From positions 1 through 64,000 of the forward strand of contig NZ_PTJA01000020.1 in the NCBI RefSeq assembly GCF_002934545.1: a DNA stretch of 64,000 nt. The letters are read 5' to 3'. A program made the position numbers and the translations under genes. This document shows positions 43,294 to 51,668 of the stretch, piece by piece. Under the pieces are notes generated by a model that had not been told where the DNA came from, did not search any database, and saw nothing but the letters and a program-made list of their open reading frames with translations. Numbering within the stretch: position 1 is the stretch's first letter; each line of letters begins with the position of its first letter. This DNA comes from Lacrimispora xylanisolvens. Lineage in GTDB: Bacteria; Bacillota; Clostridia; Lachnospirales; Lachnospiraceae.

Positions 43294-43829
43294 AGCAAAC
43301 CTCCTTGTTGAAAAAAAACAACAGTAAGTATTGTTCCTAAAAACATACAGAATCCTAACGGAATTACCGCGTCGTACCCATCCCGGGCGGAACTATAATA
43401 AGCTGTGATTTTTTTTGTCTGAATCAATGACCTGACATAGGTCAGAAAGTAAGAAAACCGCTGAAAGGTACAGCCTTTCACAGTCATTAGAACCAGGGAC
43501 CAGAATGCCCCTATTATGAAACCTCCGGCAACTGCTGCAAAACCGTTGCCATAACCCAGATACCCGAATATCAAAGCAATGATTTTAATATCACCAGCTC
43601 CAATCATACGGAATAGAAACAGAAGAAAAAACAACGCTGTTACTGCAAAGAAACGGCTTAAAAAGAAGATTGCTCCCCATAGTACTGCCTGATTCCCTGC
43701 CTCCCAGCCAAATAAAATAACTCCCCCCGCCACACCAGTCAGCACCAGCCTGTTGGGTATTCTGTGTTCTCTTACATCAAAATAAGAACCAGCTGCGAGA
43801 ATAAAAAATAATACCACAAATTTTACAAT
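43290..43829 (-). CDS. Prepilin peptidase, A24 family (first copy; start uncertain)
   Basis: A peptidase of about 180 residues with the catalytic aspartates in SYFDVREHRIPN and RMIGAGDIKII and about five hydrophobic helices. It is the first gene after the Tad promoter. The start is unclear: the frame stays open to 43970, but that point is at or upstream of the predicted transcription start. The only good ribosome binding site (AAAGGGG) stands 5 bases before an ATT at 43829 and directly abuts an out-of-frame ATG. A GTG at 43817 is another option, but 20 bases from the site. I give 43829 as the best guess. Confidence 0.75.
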   Translation of the reverse strand: MVKFVVLFFILAAGSYFDVREHRIPNRLVLTGVAGGVILFGWEAGNQAVLWGAIFFLSRFFAVTALFFLLFLFRMIGAGDIKIIALIFGYLGYGNGFAAVAGGFIIGAFWSLVLMTVKGCTFQRFSYFLTYVRSLIQTKKITAYYSSARDGYDAVIPLGFCMFLGTILTVVFFQQGGLL

Positions 43830-43961
43830 ATCATCCCCTTTATTTAAACTATAAATCTGGAAATAGTGCCGGAATATCGGCCTTGAACGACGGAATAAAG
43901 AATTCCAATTCATTGATAATGAGAGAGTCCGTATACAGAACGTATGCGGGATTCTGACTTT

Positions 43962-43990
43962 ATTATGCACAAGATAAATACAAAAGTCAA
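43962..43990 (-). promoter_or_regulatory. Tad operon promoter
   Basis: Minus strand: TTGACT (43985-43990), 17-base spacer, CATAAT (43962-43967), with an A/T-rich upstream region. Predicted transcription start near 43955. Confidence 0.75.
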
Positions 43991-44116
43991 CAGCTTTTTA
44001 CAACTTTTTTAAAAACTGACAAACAGGTGATTGTAATGCGGATCGTGTTTTATTGTTAATTTTTACAATATTTTATCATTTTTTTATTTTATATAAGTGA
44101 TTTTACACAATATCAG

Positions 44117-44145
44117 TTGACCTTTTTCTCTCCGGGTGTTAATAT
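44117..44145 (+). promoter_or_regulatory. Promoter of the ArsR-family gene
   Basis: TTGACC (44117-44122), 17-base spacer, TAATAT (44140-44145) within TTAATATAATA. Confidence 0.7.
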
Positions 44146-44185
44146 AATATTAGTTTACTATTTTAAACCAAAGGAGATGTTTCAG

Positions 44186-44521
44186 GTGGCAAATAGCGAA
44201 TTTTCTGAGCTTTTTAAAAGCTGCATGCCGCTTTTTATTGCATTGGGAGACGAGGTCCGGCTTACAATTATTGAAGTTCTGGCCAGTACGGATTCGTTTC
44301 AGACAAATGTCCGGGGAATGAACGTGAACGAGATCACGGATCAGACAAATTTATCCCGGCCGGCCATATCTCATCATTTAAAGATTCTCAAGGAAGCAGG
44401 GCTGGTGTCTGCCAGACAGGAAGGAACTGCTAATTATTACTTTCTTACCTTTGGAGAAAGCACAAGAAAGTTATGTACTCTTGGGCAGTATCTCCAGAAA
44501 TTTATGGATCCAGTCCATTAA
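44186..44521 (+). CDS. ArsR family transcriptional regulator
   Basis: A 111-residue winged-helix regulator (PLFIALGDEVRLTIIEVLAS, then the HTH NEITDQTNLSRPAISHHLKI and wing AGLVSARQEGTANYYFL). The typical metal-binding ELCVCDL box is absent (NVNEITDQT), so it is probably not a metal sensor of the ArsR/SmtB type. I chose GTG 44186 because GGAG is 9 bases upstream; ATG 44177 abuts that site. Divergent from the Tad operon, which it might regulate. Confidence 0.88.
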   Translation: MANSEFSELFKSCMPLFIALGDEVRLTIIEVLASTDSFQTNVRGMNVNEITDQTNLSRPAISHHLKILKEAGLVSARQEGTANYYFLTFGESTRKLCTLGQYLQKFMDPVH

Positions 44522-44619
44522 ATTTATGGAGATTCAGGCAATAGATGAATAAAGTTCCAATTTCCAGATATACTGAGATTGATAGGTACCTCGTTAAATT
44601 GTTATCTGGAGATGATCGT

Positions 44620-44838
44620 ATGAAAAATTTATTGTTAGGAAATCACTTTTCCCTTACGGAAGAGGAACGGAATTTACGAAAAGAAATCGAACGTTCCAAA
44701 ACCGCCATTGATGCAGCAAGAAATCATTTTGAACAGGTCGTTGACCCGACATTAATTGACTGTTACATTTACGAGCTTAATGCCGCACAGCTACGTTACC
44801 AGTTTCTTTTGCGTCGTTTTAAAAGCCGTGAAGTATAG
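44620..44838 (+). CDS. DUF2508 (YaaL-like) protein
   Basis: A 72-residue helical protein of the DUF2508 family (IERSKTAIDAARNHFEQVVD, then PTLIDCYIYELNAAQLRYQF). Function unknown. I chose ATG 44620 (TGGAG 8 bases upstream, and a product length normal for the family) over ATG 44545, which has only a weak site and would give 97 residues. In Bacillus, yaaL follows recR; here it lies about 40 kb from recR. Confidence 0.8.
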   Translation: MKNLLLGNHFSLTEEERNLRKEIERSKTAIDAARNHFEQVVDPTLIDCYIYELNAAQLRYQFLLRRFKSREV

Positions 44839-44925
44839 TCAGACAAAAACCCGCTTTAATACGTAACCTGTTGCAAACGCTGCTTCTGCCTGTGGAATCG
44901 TGTACCAAAATGGAGGGGTGAGCAA

Positions 44926-46836
44926 ATGGAAGATTTAACAAATGAATTGGAAACAGGTTTTATTACTGAGCTTGACCGGTATTTATACAACAACGGCCGG
45001 CATTACGAAATTTATGAAAAACTGGGCGCTCATCCAAAAACATGCAACGGAAAACAGGGAATGTATTTTGCTGTTTGGGCACCTCATGCCAGTCAGGTTG
45101 GTGTAGTGGGAGATTTCAACGGTTGGAACCCCGACTTAAATCCTATGGTTCCCTTAGCCGACTCCGGGATTTGGGAAGTATTTGTACCAGGAGTCGGTCT
45201 GGGACAGTTATACAAATATTGTGTGACCACACCCAGCGGAAAGATTCTTTTTAAAGCGGATCCCTATGCTTTTTATGCTGAGTTCCGACCGCAAACCGCT
45301 TCTATTACTGCAGATTTATCTGTATATTCGTGGAATGATCTGGAATGGGTTGCAAAAAGGGAAGAACAGGATCCATTAACAGGACCATTAAGCATTTATG
45401 AAGTTCATTTAGGATCCTGGAAAAGAAAAAACCGAGAGGATAAAGAAGGGTTTTATACATACAGAGAAGCCGCTCATGAACTGGCAGAATACATAAAGGA
45501 TATGGGTTATACCCACATAGAGCTGTTAGGCATTGCAGAACACCCCTACGACGGTTCCTGGGGCTATCAGGTGACCGGTTATTATGCTCCTACTTCCCGG
45601 TACGGTACACCGGAGGAGTTTATGTACTTTGTTGATTACATGCATCAGAATGGAATTGGTGTCATACTTGACTGGGTGCCTGCACATTTTCCCAAGGATG
45701 CCCACGGACTTTCCGAATTTGATGGAGAGGCCTGTTATGAATACGCAGATCCACGCAAGGGAGAACATCCTGACTGGGGAACCAAGGTTTTTGATTACAG
45801 TAAGTATGAGGTTGATAATTTCCTGATTGCCAATGCTCTTTACTGGGTGGAAAAGTATCATATCGACGGGCTGCGGGTGGATGCTGTCGCTTCCATGCTG
45901 TATTTAGACTACGGAAGATCCCAGGGTGAATGGGTGAAAAACTGTCTGGGTGGTAATGAAAACCTTGAGGCAATTGAATTCTTTAAGCATTTAAACAGTG
46001 TTATGAAGGAACGTGGAAAAGGTGCTGTTGTAATTGCGGAAGAATCCACTGCCTGGCCAAAGGTTACGGATAAGTCGGAAAATTCAGGCCTTGGTTTTAC
46101 ATTTAAGTGGAATATGGGCTGGATGCATGATTTTCTGGAGTACATGAAGCTGGATCCGTACTTCAGAAAATATAATCATCATAAAATGACATTTGGAATT
46201 ACATATTTTACCAGTGAAAAATATATACTTGTATTATCCCATGATGAAGTGGTTCATTTAAAAGGTTCCATGATTGGCAAAATGCCCGGACTCCTTGAGG
46301 ATAAGTTTTCCAATTTAAAACTTGGTTATACCTTCATGCTTGGTCATCCAGGCAAGAAGCTGCTTTTTATGGGACAGGATTTCGGGCAGTTCCACGAATG
46401 GGATGAAAAAGATTCCCTGGACTGGTATCTGGCCAAAGAACCCCTTGGGGAAGATCTTCAAAATTATGTCAGAGATCTTTTACACCTGTATCGGAAATTC
46501 CCTGCACTTTATGACAATGATTATGTCTGGGAAGGTTTTTCCTGGATAAATGCCAATGACAACGAGCATAGTATTTTCAGTTTTATAAGGCACGGAAAGG
46601 ACACTCAGGGCAGCTTGCTGTTTGTTCTTAACTTTACTCCTGTATCCCGTCCTGAGTACCGTGTGGGTGTGCCAAAATCAGGAAAATACACACTTGTGCT
46701 GGATACTTCCAACGGTCTGTATAAAAAAGCCAAAACAGCTCTGACCTATAAATCTGAAAAGACTCCATGGGATGGTCAGGATTATTCCATTGCATATCCT
46801 CTTCCGGCTTATGGAGCCGCCATATTTTGTTTCTGA
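44926..46836 (+). CDS. glgB: 1,4-alpha-glucan branching enzyme
   Basis: A 636-residue GH13 enzyme that makes alpha-1,6 branches in glycogen. The N-terminal CBM48 domain has VWAPHASQVGVVGDFNGWNP; the catalytic barrel has the nucleophile Asp in DGLRVDAVASML, the acid/base Glu in VVIAEESTAWP and the transition-state stabiliser Asp in VLSHDEVVH. The C-terminal beta domain is complete. GGAGGG precedes the ATG. Glycogen synthesis genes glgC and glgD lie about 6 kb further on, on the other strand. Confidence 0.97.
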   Translation: MEDLTNELETGFITELDRYLYNNGRHYEIYEKLGAHPKTCNGKQGMYFAVWAPHASQVGVVGDFNGWNPDLNPMVPLADSGIWEVFVPGVGLGQLYKYCVTTPSGKILFKADPYAFYAEFRPQTASITADLSVYSWNDLEWVAKREEQDPLTGPLSIYEVHLGSWKRKNREDKEGFYTYREAAHELAEYIKDMGYTHIELLGIAEHPYDGSWGYQVTGYYAPTSRYGTPEEFMYFVDYMHQNGIGVILDWVPAHFPKDAHGLSEFDGEACYEYADPRKGEHPDWGTKVFDYSKYEVDNFLIANALYWVEKYHIDGLRVDAVASMLYLDYGRSQGEWVKNCLGGNENLEAIEFFKHLNSVMKERGKGAVVIAEESTAWPKVTDKSENSGLGFTFKWNMGWMHDFLEYMKLDPYFRKYNHHKMTFGITYFTSEKYILVLSHDEVVHLKGSMIGKMPGLLEDKFSNLKLGYTFMLGHPGKKLLFMGQDFGQFHEWDEKDSLDWYLAKEPLGEDLQNYVRDLLHLYRKFPALYDNDYVWEGFSWINANDNEHSIFSFIRHGKDTQGSLLFVLNFTPVSRPEYRVGVPKSGKYTLVLDTSNGLYKKAKTALTYKSEKTPWDGQDYSIAYPLPAYGAAIFCF

Positions 46837-46965
46837 TTGGCAAATTATTTGGTAATTTATTCTATATATTTCTATAAATTGCTATACTTTTTCGGTATTT
46901 TGTAGTAAAATAAACGTATAAAATTACTTAATATGCTAGACTCAAAGATGGAAGGAGAGGTTCAT

Positions 46966-47715
46966 ATGGCAGCAGAATTAATCGCTACAACAGCAACAAA
47001 AAAGGTCTTTCACGATGGTGAAAAGGCAATTAAGGTTTTCAACGCTGAGTTTCCAAAGGCTGAAGTTTTAAACGAAGCACTGATCAGCGCCAGAGTGGAA
47101 GAAATTGGCGGCATTAATGTTCCAAGAGTACTGGAAGTCGGTGTTTTTGAAAACCAGTGGTCCATAACCTTTGATTTTATTGAAGGCAAAACCCTCCAGC
47201 AGCTTATGGATGAAAATCCGGAAAAACTGCCTGAATATATGGAACAGATGGTAAATCTTCATCTGAATGTCATGTCTAAGCATTGTCCCCATTTAAATAA
47301 GCTGAAGGATAAAATATCCAAGCAGATCCAGGACATTGAAGAGCTTGGTGATGTAACAAGATATGACATGCGCACTCAGCTTGACAGCATGCCAAAGCAT
47401 ACGAAACTCTGCCATGGCGATTTTAACCCCTCCAATATCATTGTAAAGGAAGACGGCACCATGTTTGTTCTGGACTGGGTTCATGCCACTCAGGGCAATG
47501 CCAGTGCAGATGTAGCAAGAACCTATCTGCTGTTCTGTCTTCAGGACCAGAATAAGGCAGATATGTATATGAACCTGTTCTGTAAGAAGACCGGAACCGC
47601 GAAAAAGTATGTTCAGTCATGGCTTCCCATTGTTGCTGCTGCCCAGCTTTCCAAAAAACGGCCGGAAGAAGCAGAGCTTCTGAATAAATGGGCAGGAGTT
47701 TGTGATTACCAGTAA
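46966..47715 (+). CDS. APH-fold phosphotransferase family protein
   Basis: A 249-residue protein with the aminoglycoside-phosphotransferase/choline-kinase fold. The catalytic loop is LCHGDFNPSNIIV and the metal-binding loop LDWVHATQGNASAD. The N-terminus KVFHDGEKAIKVFN gives the ATP-binding lysine region. Substrate unknown; it does not resemble a known resistance enzyme closely enough to call one. ATG 46966 has GGAGAGG upstream. Confidence 0.85.
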   Translation: MAAELIATTATKKVFHDGEKAIKVFNAEFPKAEVLNEALISARVEEIGGINVPRVLEVGVFENQWSITFDFIEGKTLQQLMDENPEKLPEYMEQMVNLHLNVMSKHCPHLNKLKDKISKQIQDIEELGDVTRYDMRTQLDSMPKHTKLCHGDFNPSNIIVKEDGTMFVLDWVHATQGNASADVARTYLLFCLQDQNKADMYMNLFCKKTGTAKKYVQSWLPIVAAAQLSKKRPEEAELLNKWAGVCDYQ

Positions 47716-47725
47716 AAGACAGGAA

Positions 47726-47757
47726 AAGGGAACGGAGTTTGTTTCATCCGTTCCCTT
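47726..47757. terminator. Hairpin between convergent genes
   Basis: A perfect 11-bp stem AAGGGAACGGA/TCCGTTCCCTT. The minus strand continues TTTTCC; the plus strand continues ATTAAG, so it serves the minus-strand ABC operon better. Confidence 0.7.
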
Positions 47758-47758
47758 A

Positions 47759-49516
47759 TTAAGAATCATATTGAGCCATGACCATTTCATAATATCTGCC
47801 CCGTTTTTCCATTAAACTCTGATGAGTTCCCTGTTCTGCAACTCCCCCCTGATAAATAACCGCGATCAGATCTGCATCCTGAATGGTAGAAAGGCGGTGT
47901 GCAATAACAAAACAGGTTTTTCCTGCCATCAGGCGGCGCATAGCCTGTTGGATCCGAATTTCAGTTCTTGTGTCCACATTCGATGTTGCTTCATCCAGAA
48001 TTAGTATTTTACTATCCAGCAGCATGGCTCTCGCTATGGTTAAAAGCTGCTTCTGACCCTTAGATATATTTGTTCCGTCTTCTTTTAAGATGGTATTATA
48101 CCCTTCCGGCAGTTGCTCAATAAAGGAGTGAATCCGTGCATCTTTTGCGGCTTTTACCACTTCATCCAAAGTCGCATCTTCTTTTCCATAAGCCAGGTTC
48201 TCATAGATCGTTCCCTGAAACAGCCATGTATCCTGTAACACCATGGCAAATGACTTTCTCAGATTTTTCCTGGTCAGATCTCTTATATCCATACCATCAA
48301 TGGTAATTTTACCGCCATTCACATCATAAAAGCGCATTAACAGATTTATGATTGTTGTTTTCCCTGCTCCAGTCGGACCTACAATCGCAATCAGCTTCCC
48401 AGGTTCTGCTTTTAAGGACAGATTCTTCAGTATAGGTTTTCCAGGCTCATATCCAAAATCCACATGAGAAAATTCAACACAGCCTTTGACTGATCGTTTT
48501 AAATCAGAAATTACCACCGCATCTTTTCGGTCTTCCTGCTCCGGAATTTCATCCATAAGCTTAAACACCCGCTCTGCCGCAGCAAGGGCAGATTGAAGAT
48601 CATTCATAATATTTGCAGCCTCATTAATAGGACCGGAGAATTTTCTTGAATAGAGTACAAATGAGGAGATCTGTCCCACTGACATGGCACCTGTCAGATA
48701 AAGGAATGCACCAAATACGCTGATTAAGGTCAGGGACAGATTATTAATAAAATTGACCATTGGGCCTGTCATGCTACCATAATATTCTGATTTGTAATAA
48801 CTTTCCACTGCCTCTTTATTTTTAAAAGAAAACTTACGGATTACCTCTTCTTCCTCGCAATAGGCTTTAATACTTTTCTGCCCGGTAACCGTTTCTTCCA
48901 CAAAACCATTGAGCGCTCCAAGGCTTCTGGCCCGCTCACGAAACAGAGGCCTTGTCCGGCTTGTGATGAATCTGGTCATCAGACCTGACAAGGGAACCGT
49001 TATTACAAATACCAGCACGAGTTTTGGCGAGATAATCACCATCATATAAAGAGCTCCCACAACCGTCACCAGCGTGGTAAGAATCTGAATTAAGTCACTG
49101 GACAGAGATTCATTTACCGTATCAATATCATAAGAAATACGGCTTATGATATCTCCTGTCTGATGGGTATCATAATAACCAGACGGCAAGTTAAGCATTC
49201 GGTCAAAGACATCCTTACGCATCTGATATACTACCTTCCGACTGATTGTAATCATCAATACAGACAGGATATAGGACAGGATAGAAGATACCAGATAAAA
49301 CATTGCCATAAGACCTGCGTATTGAAAAACGCGGGGAAAATTCACACTTCCCTTCCCAGGTTCTATGGCATCAACAGCATAACCGGAAAGCAATGGTCCC
49401 AGTAATGCCAGCAGATTGCTTCCTATTGTCATAACAAAGGCAAGAAGAAGTAAAAACCGGTATTTCATCAGATAAGGCATCAAACGTTTTATTGTGCTTT
49501 TTTGTGAGTCCTTCAT
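47759..49516 (-). CDS. ABC exporter half-transporter, subunit with intact Walker B
   Basis: A 585-residue half-transporter with six transmembrane helices then an ATPase. Walker A is GPTGAGKTT, the Q-loop is VLQDTWLFQG, Walker B is ILILDEATSNVD with the catalytic Glu, and the switch is IAHRLSTI. The signature is ISKGQ rather than LSGGQ. It overlaps the partner gene by 4 bases. Together they should form a heterodimeric multidrug or lipid exporter of the TM287/288 type. Confidence 0.93.
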   Translation of the reverse strand: MKDSQKSTIKRLMPYLMKYRFLLLLAFVMTIGSNLLALLGPLLSGYAVDAIEPGKGSVNFPRVFQYAGLMAMFYLVSSILSYILSVLMITISRKVVYQMRKDVFDRMLNLPSGYYDTHQTGDIISRISYDIDTVNESLSSDLIQILTTLVTVVGALYMMVIISPKLVLVFVITVPLSGLMTRFITSRTRPLFRERARSLGALNGFVEETVTGQKSIKAYCEEEEVIRKFSFKNKEAVESYYKSEYYGSMTGPMVNFINNLSLTLISVFGAFLYLTGAMSVGQISSFVLYSRKFSGPINEAANIMNDLQSALAAAERVFKLMDEIPEQEDRKDAVVISDLKRSVKGCVEFSHVDFGYEPGKPILKNLSLKAEPGKLIAIVGPTGAGKTTIINLLMRFYDVNGGKITIDGMDIRDLTRKNLRKSFAMVLQDTWLFQGTIYENLAYGKEDATLDEVVKAAKDARIHSFIEQLPEGYNTILKEDGTNISKGQKQLLTIARAMLLDSKILILDEATSNVDTRTEIRIQQAMRRLMAGKTCFVIAHRLSTIQDADLIAVIYQGGVAEQGTHQSLMEKRGRYYEMVMAQYDS

Positions 49517-51240
49517 ACGTTTCCTCCCACTCCCATCTGAGAAGTAACTATTTCCCGATAGCCTTCACAGGTTTTCATCAATTCTTCATGAGTGCCCTGC
49601 CCAATTACGGCCCCCTCATCCAGTACCAGAATCTGATCCAAGTTCATAACAGAGCCAACCCTCTGGGCAATCAGAATACAGGTAGTGTGGGAAAAGTTTT
49701 CCTTTAGTTCTCTCCTTAGCTGGGAATCTGTTTTGTAGTCCAGAGCGCTTGAAGAATCATCAAGTACTAAAATTTCAGGATGAGCGGCAAGGGCTCTTGC
49801 TATCAGGATTCTCTGCTTCTGGCCTCCGCTTAAATTGGCACCCCGGATATTTAAGGATTCTGAGATGCCCCCTTTTTCTCCGATAAAATCAAGTGCCCTG
49901 GCATATCCGGCTGCATCGACTGCTTCCTTTTCAGAAATATTACGCCCCATTCGTATATTTTCCAATATGGATTCTTCAAATATCACATCATTTTGAAATA
50001 CAGTTCCAAACCTGGACCTTAAATCTTTAAGGCTCATTGCACGGATATCCTGCTCATTGATACGGATTGTACCCTCATCCGGGTCGTAATATCTCATAAG
50101 CAGATTGACAACCGTAGATTTTCCCGATCCCGTTGCCCCTATAATGCCCAGTGTTTCTCCTTTTTCCATTCGAAACGAGATGTCCCTTAAATGATTTCCG
50201 CTACCGTCATAAGAAAAGGATACATGATCGAATTCCAGAAATGAAGTTTCTTTTTCCTTCTCTTTTAATGCAGGCGCCAATTGAAAAGAGGACTCATCTT
50301 CCCCTTTAAGCACTCTGTCAATCCGCTCTGCTGACGCGGCTGCCTTTGATACAATAACAAACATTCTGGAAATGGACATGAGAGCATTTAGAATTATTGT
50401 AAAGTAAGTCATAAATGCCAATATGGTGCCGACTTTGGATAGTCCTTCATTAACACGATACGCACCTGCAATTATGACGCACACCAGCCCCATATTGAGA
50501 AACAGGTTCATGACCGGGTTTATTATGGCTGTTGTAACGGTAGCACGTTTTTCCCAATCCACTACCTCACGATTATGTTGATCGAACCGTTCCCGCTCAA
50601 AGTCCTCTTTGGAAAGAGCTTTAATGACACGGATTCCAGCTATGTCCTCCCGAATCAGACGCACAAATCCATCCACCTTTTCCTGCAGCTGGGTAAACTG
50701 AGGAATACTCTTACCGGAAACACCAATGACCACTGCTGTCAGAAGAGGAAGAACCCCTAAAAGGATACAGGCTAAAACAGGATCCAGTAAAAAAGTCATT
50801 ATAATTCCGCCCACCAGTAAGATTGGGGATCGTACTCCAAGTCTCTGAATTCTTCCAATCATCTGATGCACATTATAAGTGTCACTGGTAAGTCTGGAGA
50901 TCAGGGAGGGTCTTGTTATTTCATCAGCCTGCCGGTTTGAAAGTATCATTACCTTGCGAAATAAATCCTCCCTTATGGTAAAAATCGAGTCACTGGCCAC
51001 TCTCGATGCCATTCGGTTTGCAATAATGCTTAGTGTCACCGCCAGAACAGAGCATACCAGCATGAAGATTCCCCACAGAAAAATTTCTTCCTTTTTTCCT
51101 GCCGGAATCACCATATCAATCATGCGGGCCAGTGTCCAGGGGAGAAAAAGATCCATCAGTGTACCTGAAAATTTAATGAAAAAGCCCACAGTCATCCGAA
51201 GATAATAGGGCTTTAAATAATACGTTATAATTCGTTTCAT
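49513..51240 (-). CDS. ABC exporter half-transporter, subunit with degenerate site
   Basis: A 575-residue half-transporter with six transmembrane helices and an ATPase. Walker A GATGSGKST and signature LSGGQ are canonical, but Walker B reads ILVLDDSSSALD with Asp in place of the catalytic Glu, and the switch is IAQRVGSV with Gln in place of His. Site 1 of the heterodimer would therefore be impaired and site 2 (this signature with the partner's Walker motifs) active. It overlaps the DUF3783 gene by 4 bases. Confidence 0.93.
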   Translation of the reverse strand: MKRIITYYLKPYYLRMTVGFFIKFSGTLMDLFLPWTLARMIDMVIPAGKKEEIFLWGIFMLVCSVLAVTLSIIANRMASRVASDSIFTIREDLFRKVMILSNRQADEITRPSLISRLTSDTYNVHQMIGRIQRLGVRSPILLVGGIIMTFLLDPVLACILLGVLPLLTAVVIGVSGKSIPQFTQLQEKVDGFVRLIREDIAGIRVIKALSKEDFERERFDQHNREVVDWEKRATVTTAIINPVMNLFLNMGLVCVIIAGAYRVNEGLSKVGTILAFMTYFTIILNALMSISRMFVIVSKAAASAERIDRVLKGEDESSFQLAPALKEKEKETSFLEFDHVSFSYDGSGNHLRDISFRMEKGETLGIIGATGSGKSTVVNLLMRYYDPDEGTIRINEQDIRAMSLKDLRSRFGTVFQNDVIFEESILENIRMGRNISEKEAVDAAGYARALDFIGEKGGISESLNIRGANLSGGQKQRILIARALAAHPEILVLDDSSSALDYKTDSQLRRELKENFSHTTCILIAQRVGSVMNLDQILVLDEGAVIGQGTHEELMKTCEGYREIVTSQMGVGGNV

Positions 51241-51647
51241 GACTCTTCTTTGCCAGACATAGTCTCATGCTCTTTTTTCAGTTCCTGATATAATTCGTAG
51301 AAATTCCATTTTGAATTGGTATCTGTTATCACAGCCTTTAAAGCTATTTTTGATACTCCGGAACGCCTTAAATTCATTAGCAGTTCATCAATTTTCCTGC
51401 TGGAAAAATTCTTCATTACCAGAACTTCTTCCTCCACCATGGGATATTCACCTGATGGCTGCTCCTCAAATCCCTCAATACCAGCCAGATAACCGATAGT
51501 CTGGCCTGTCTGGTCTGGTGTAATATTTTTTATGCGGATTCCCATTCGTACCAGAACTGCCTTTAACCTGGCAATTCTTGAATCATTCCCTTTCTGACTA
51601 TCCTTTTCCGGACAATAATACAATACCATTTCTTTCTTTACTGACAT
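51237..51647 (-). CDS. DUF3783 family protein
   Basis: A 136-residue protein with the DUF3783 pattern (VEEEVLVMKNFSSRKIDELL, then GVSKIALKAVITDTNSKWNF). Function unknown. It is probably cotranscribed with the ABC exporter through stop/start overlap. GGAGGAG precedes the ATG. Confidence 0.8.
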   Translation of the reverse strand: MSVKKEMVLYYCPEKDSQKGNDSRIARLKAVLVRMGIRIKNITPDQTGQTIGYLAGIEGFEEQPSGEYPMVEEEVLVMKNFSSRKIDELLMNLRRSGVSKIALKAVITDTNSKWNFYELYQELKKEHETMSGKEES

Positions 51648-51668
51648 TTCGTCTCCTCCTGCTGCTGT

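Larger units (their letters stand above)
43830..44185. other. Divergent intergenic region, Tad operon and ArsR gene
   Basis: About 355 bases between the two divergent genes. It holds the Tad promoter (43962-43990), a 5' untranslated stretch of about 125 bases with a GCCG/CGGC hairpin, the ArsR promoter (44117-44145) and AT-rich DNA between them. No RNA gene or further ORF with a ribosome binding site is visible. Confidence 0.6.

Noticed and set aside
43830-43970. N-terminal extension of the first prepilin peptidase
   Set aside because: Its start lies at the promoter -10, upstream of the predicted transcription start, and has no ribosome binding site; the extension is not pilin-peptidase-like.
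46966-47715. Aminoglycoside resistance gene
   Set aside because: Only the general APH fold motifs are present; nothing indicates a drug substrate and the neighbours are metabolic.
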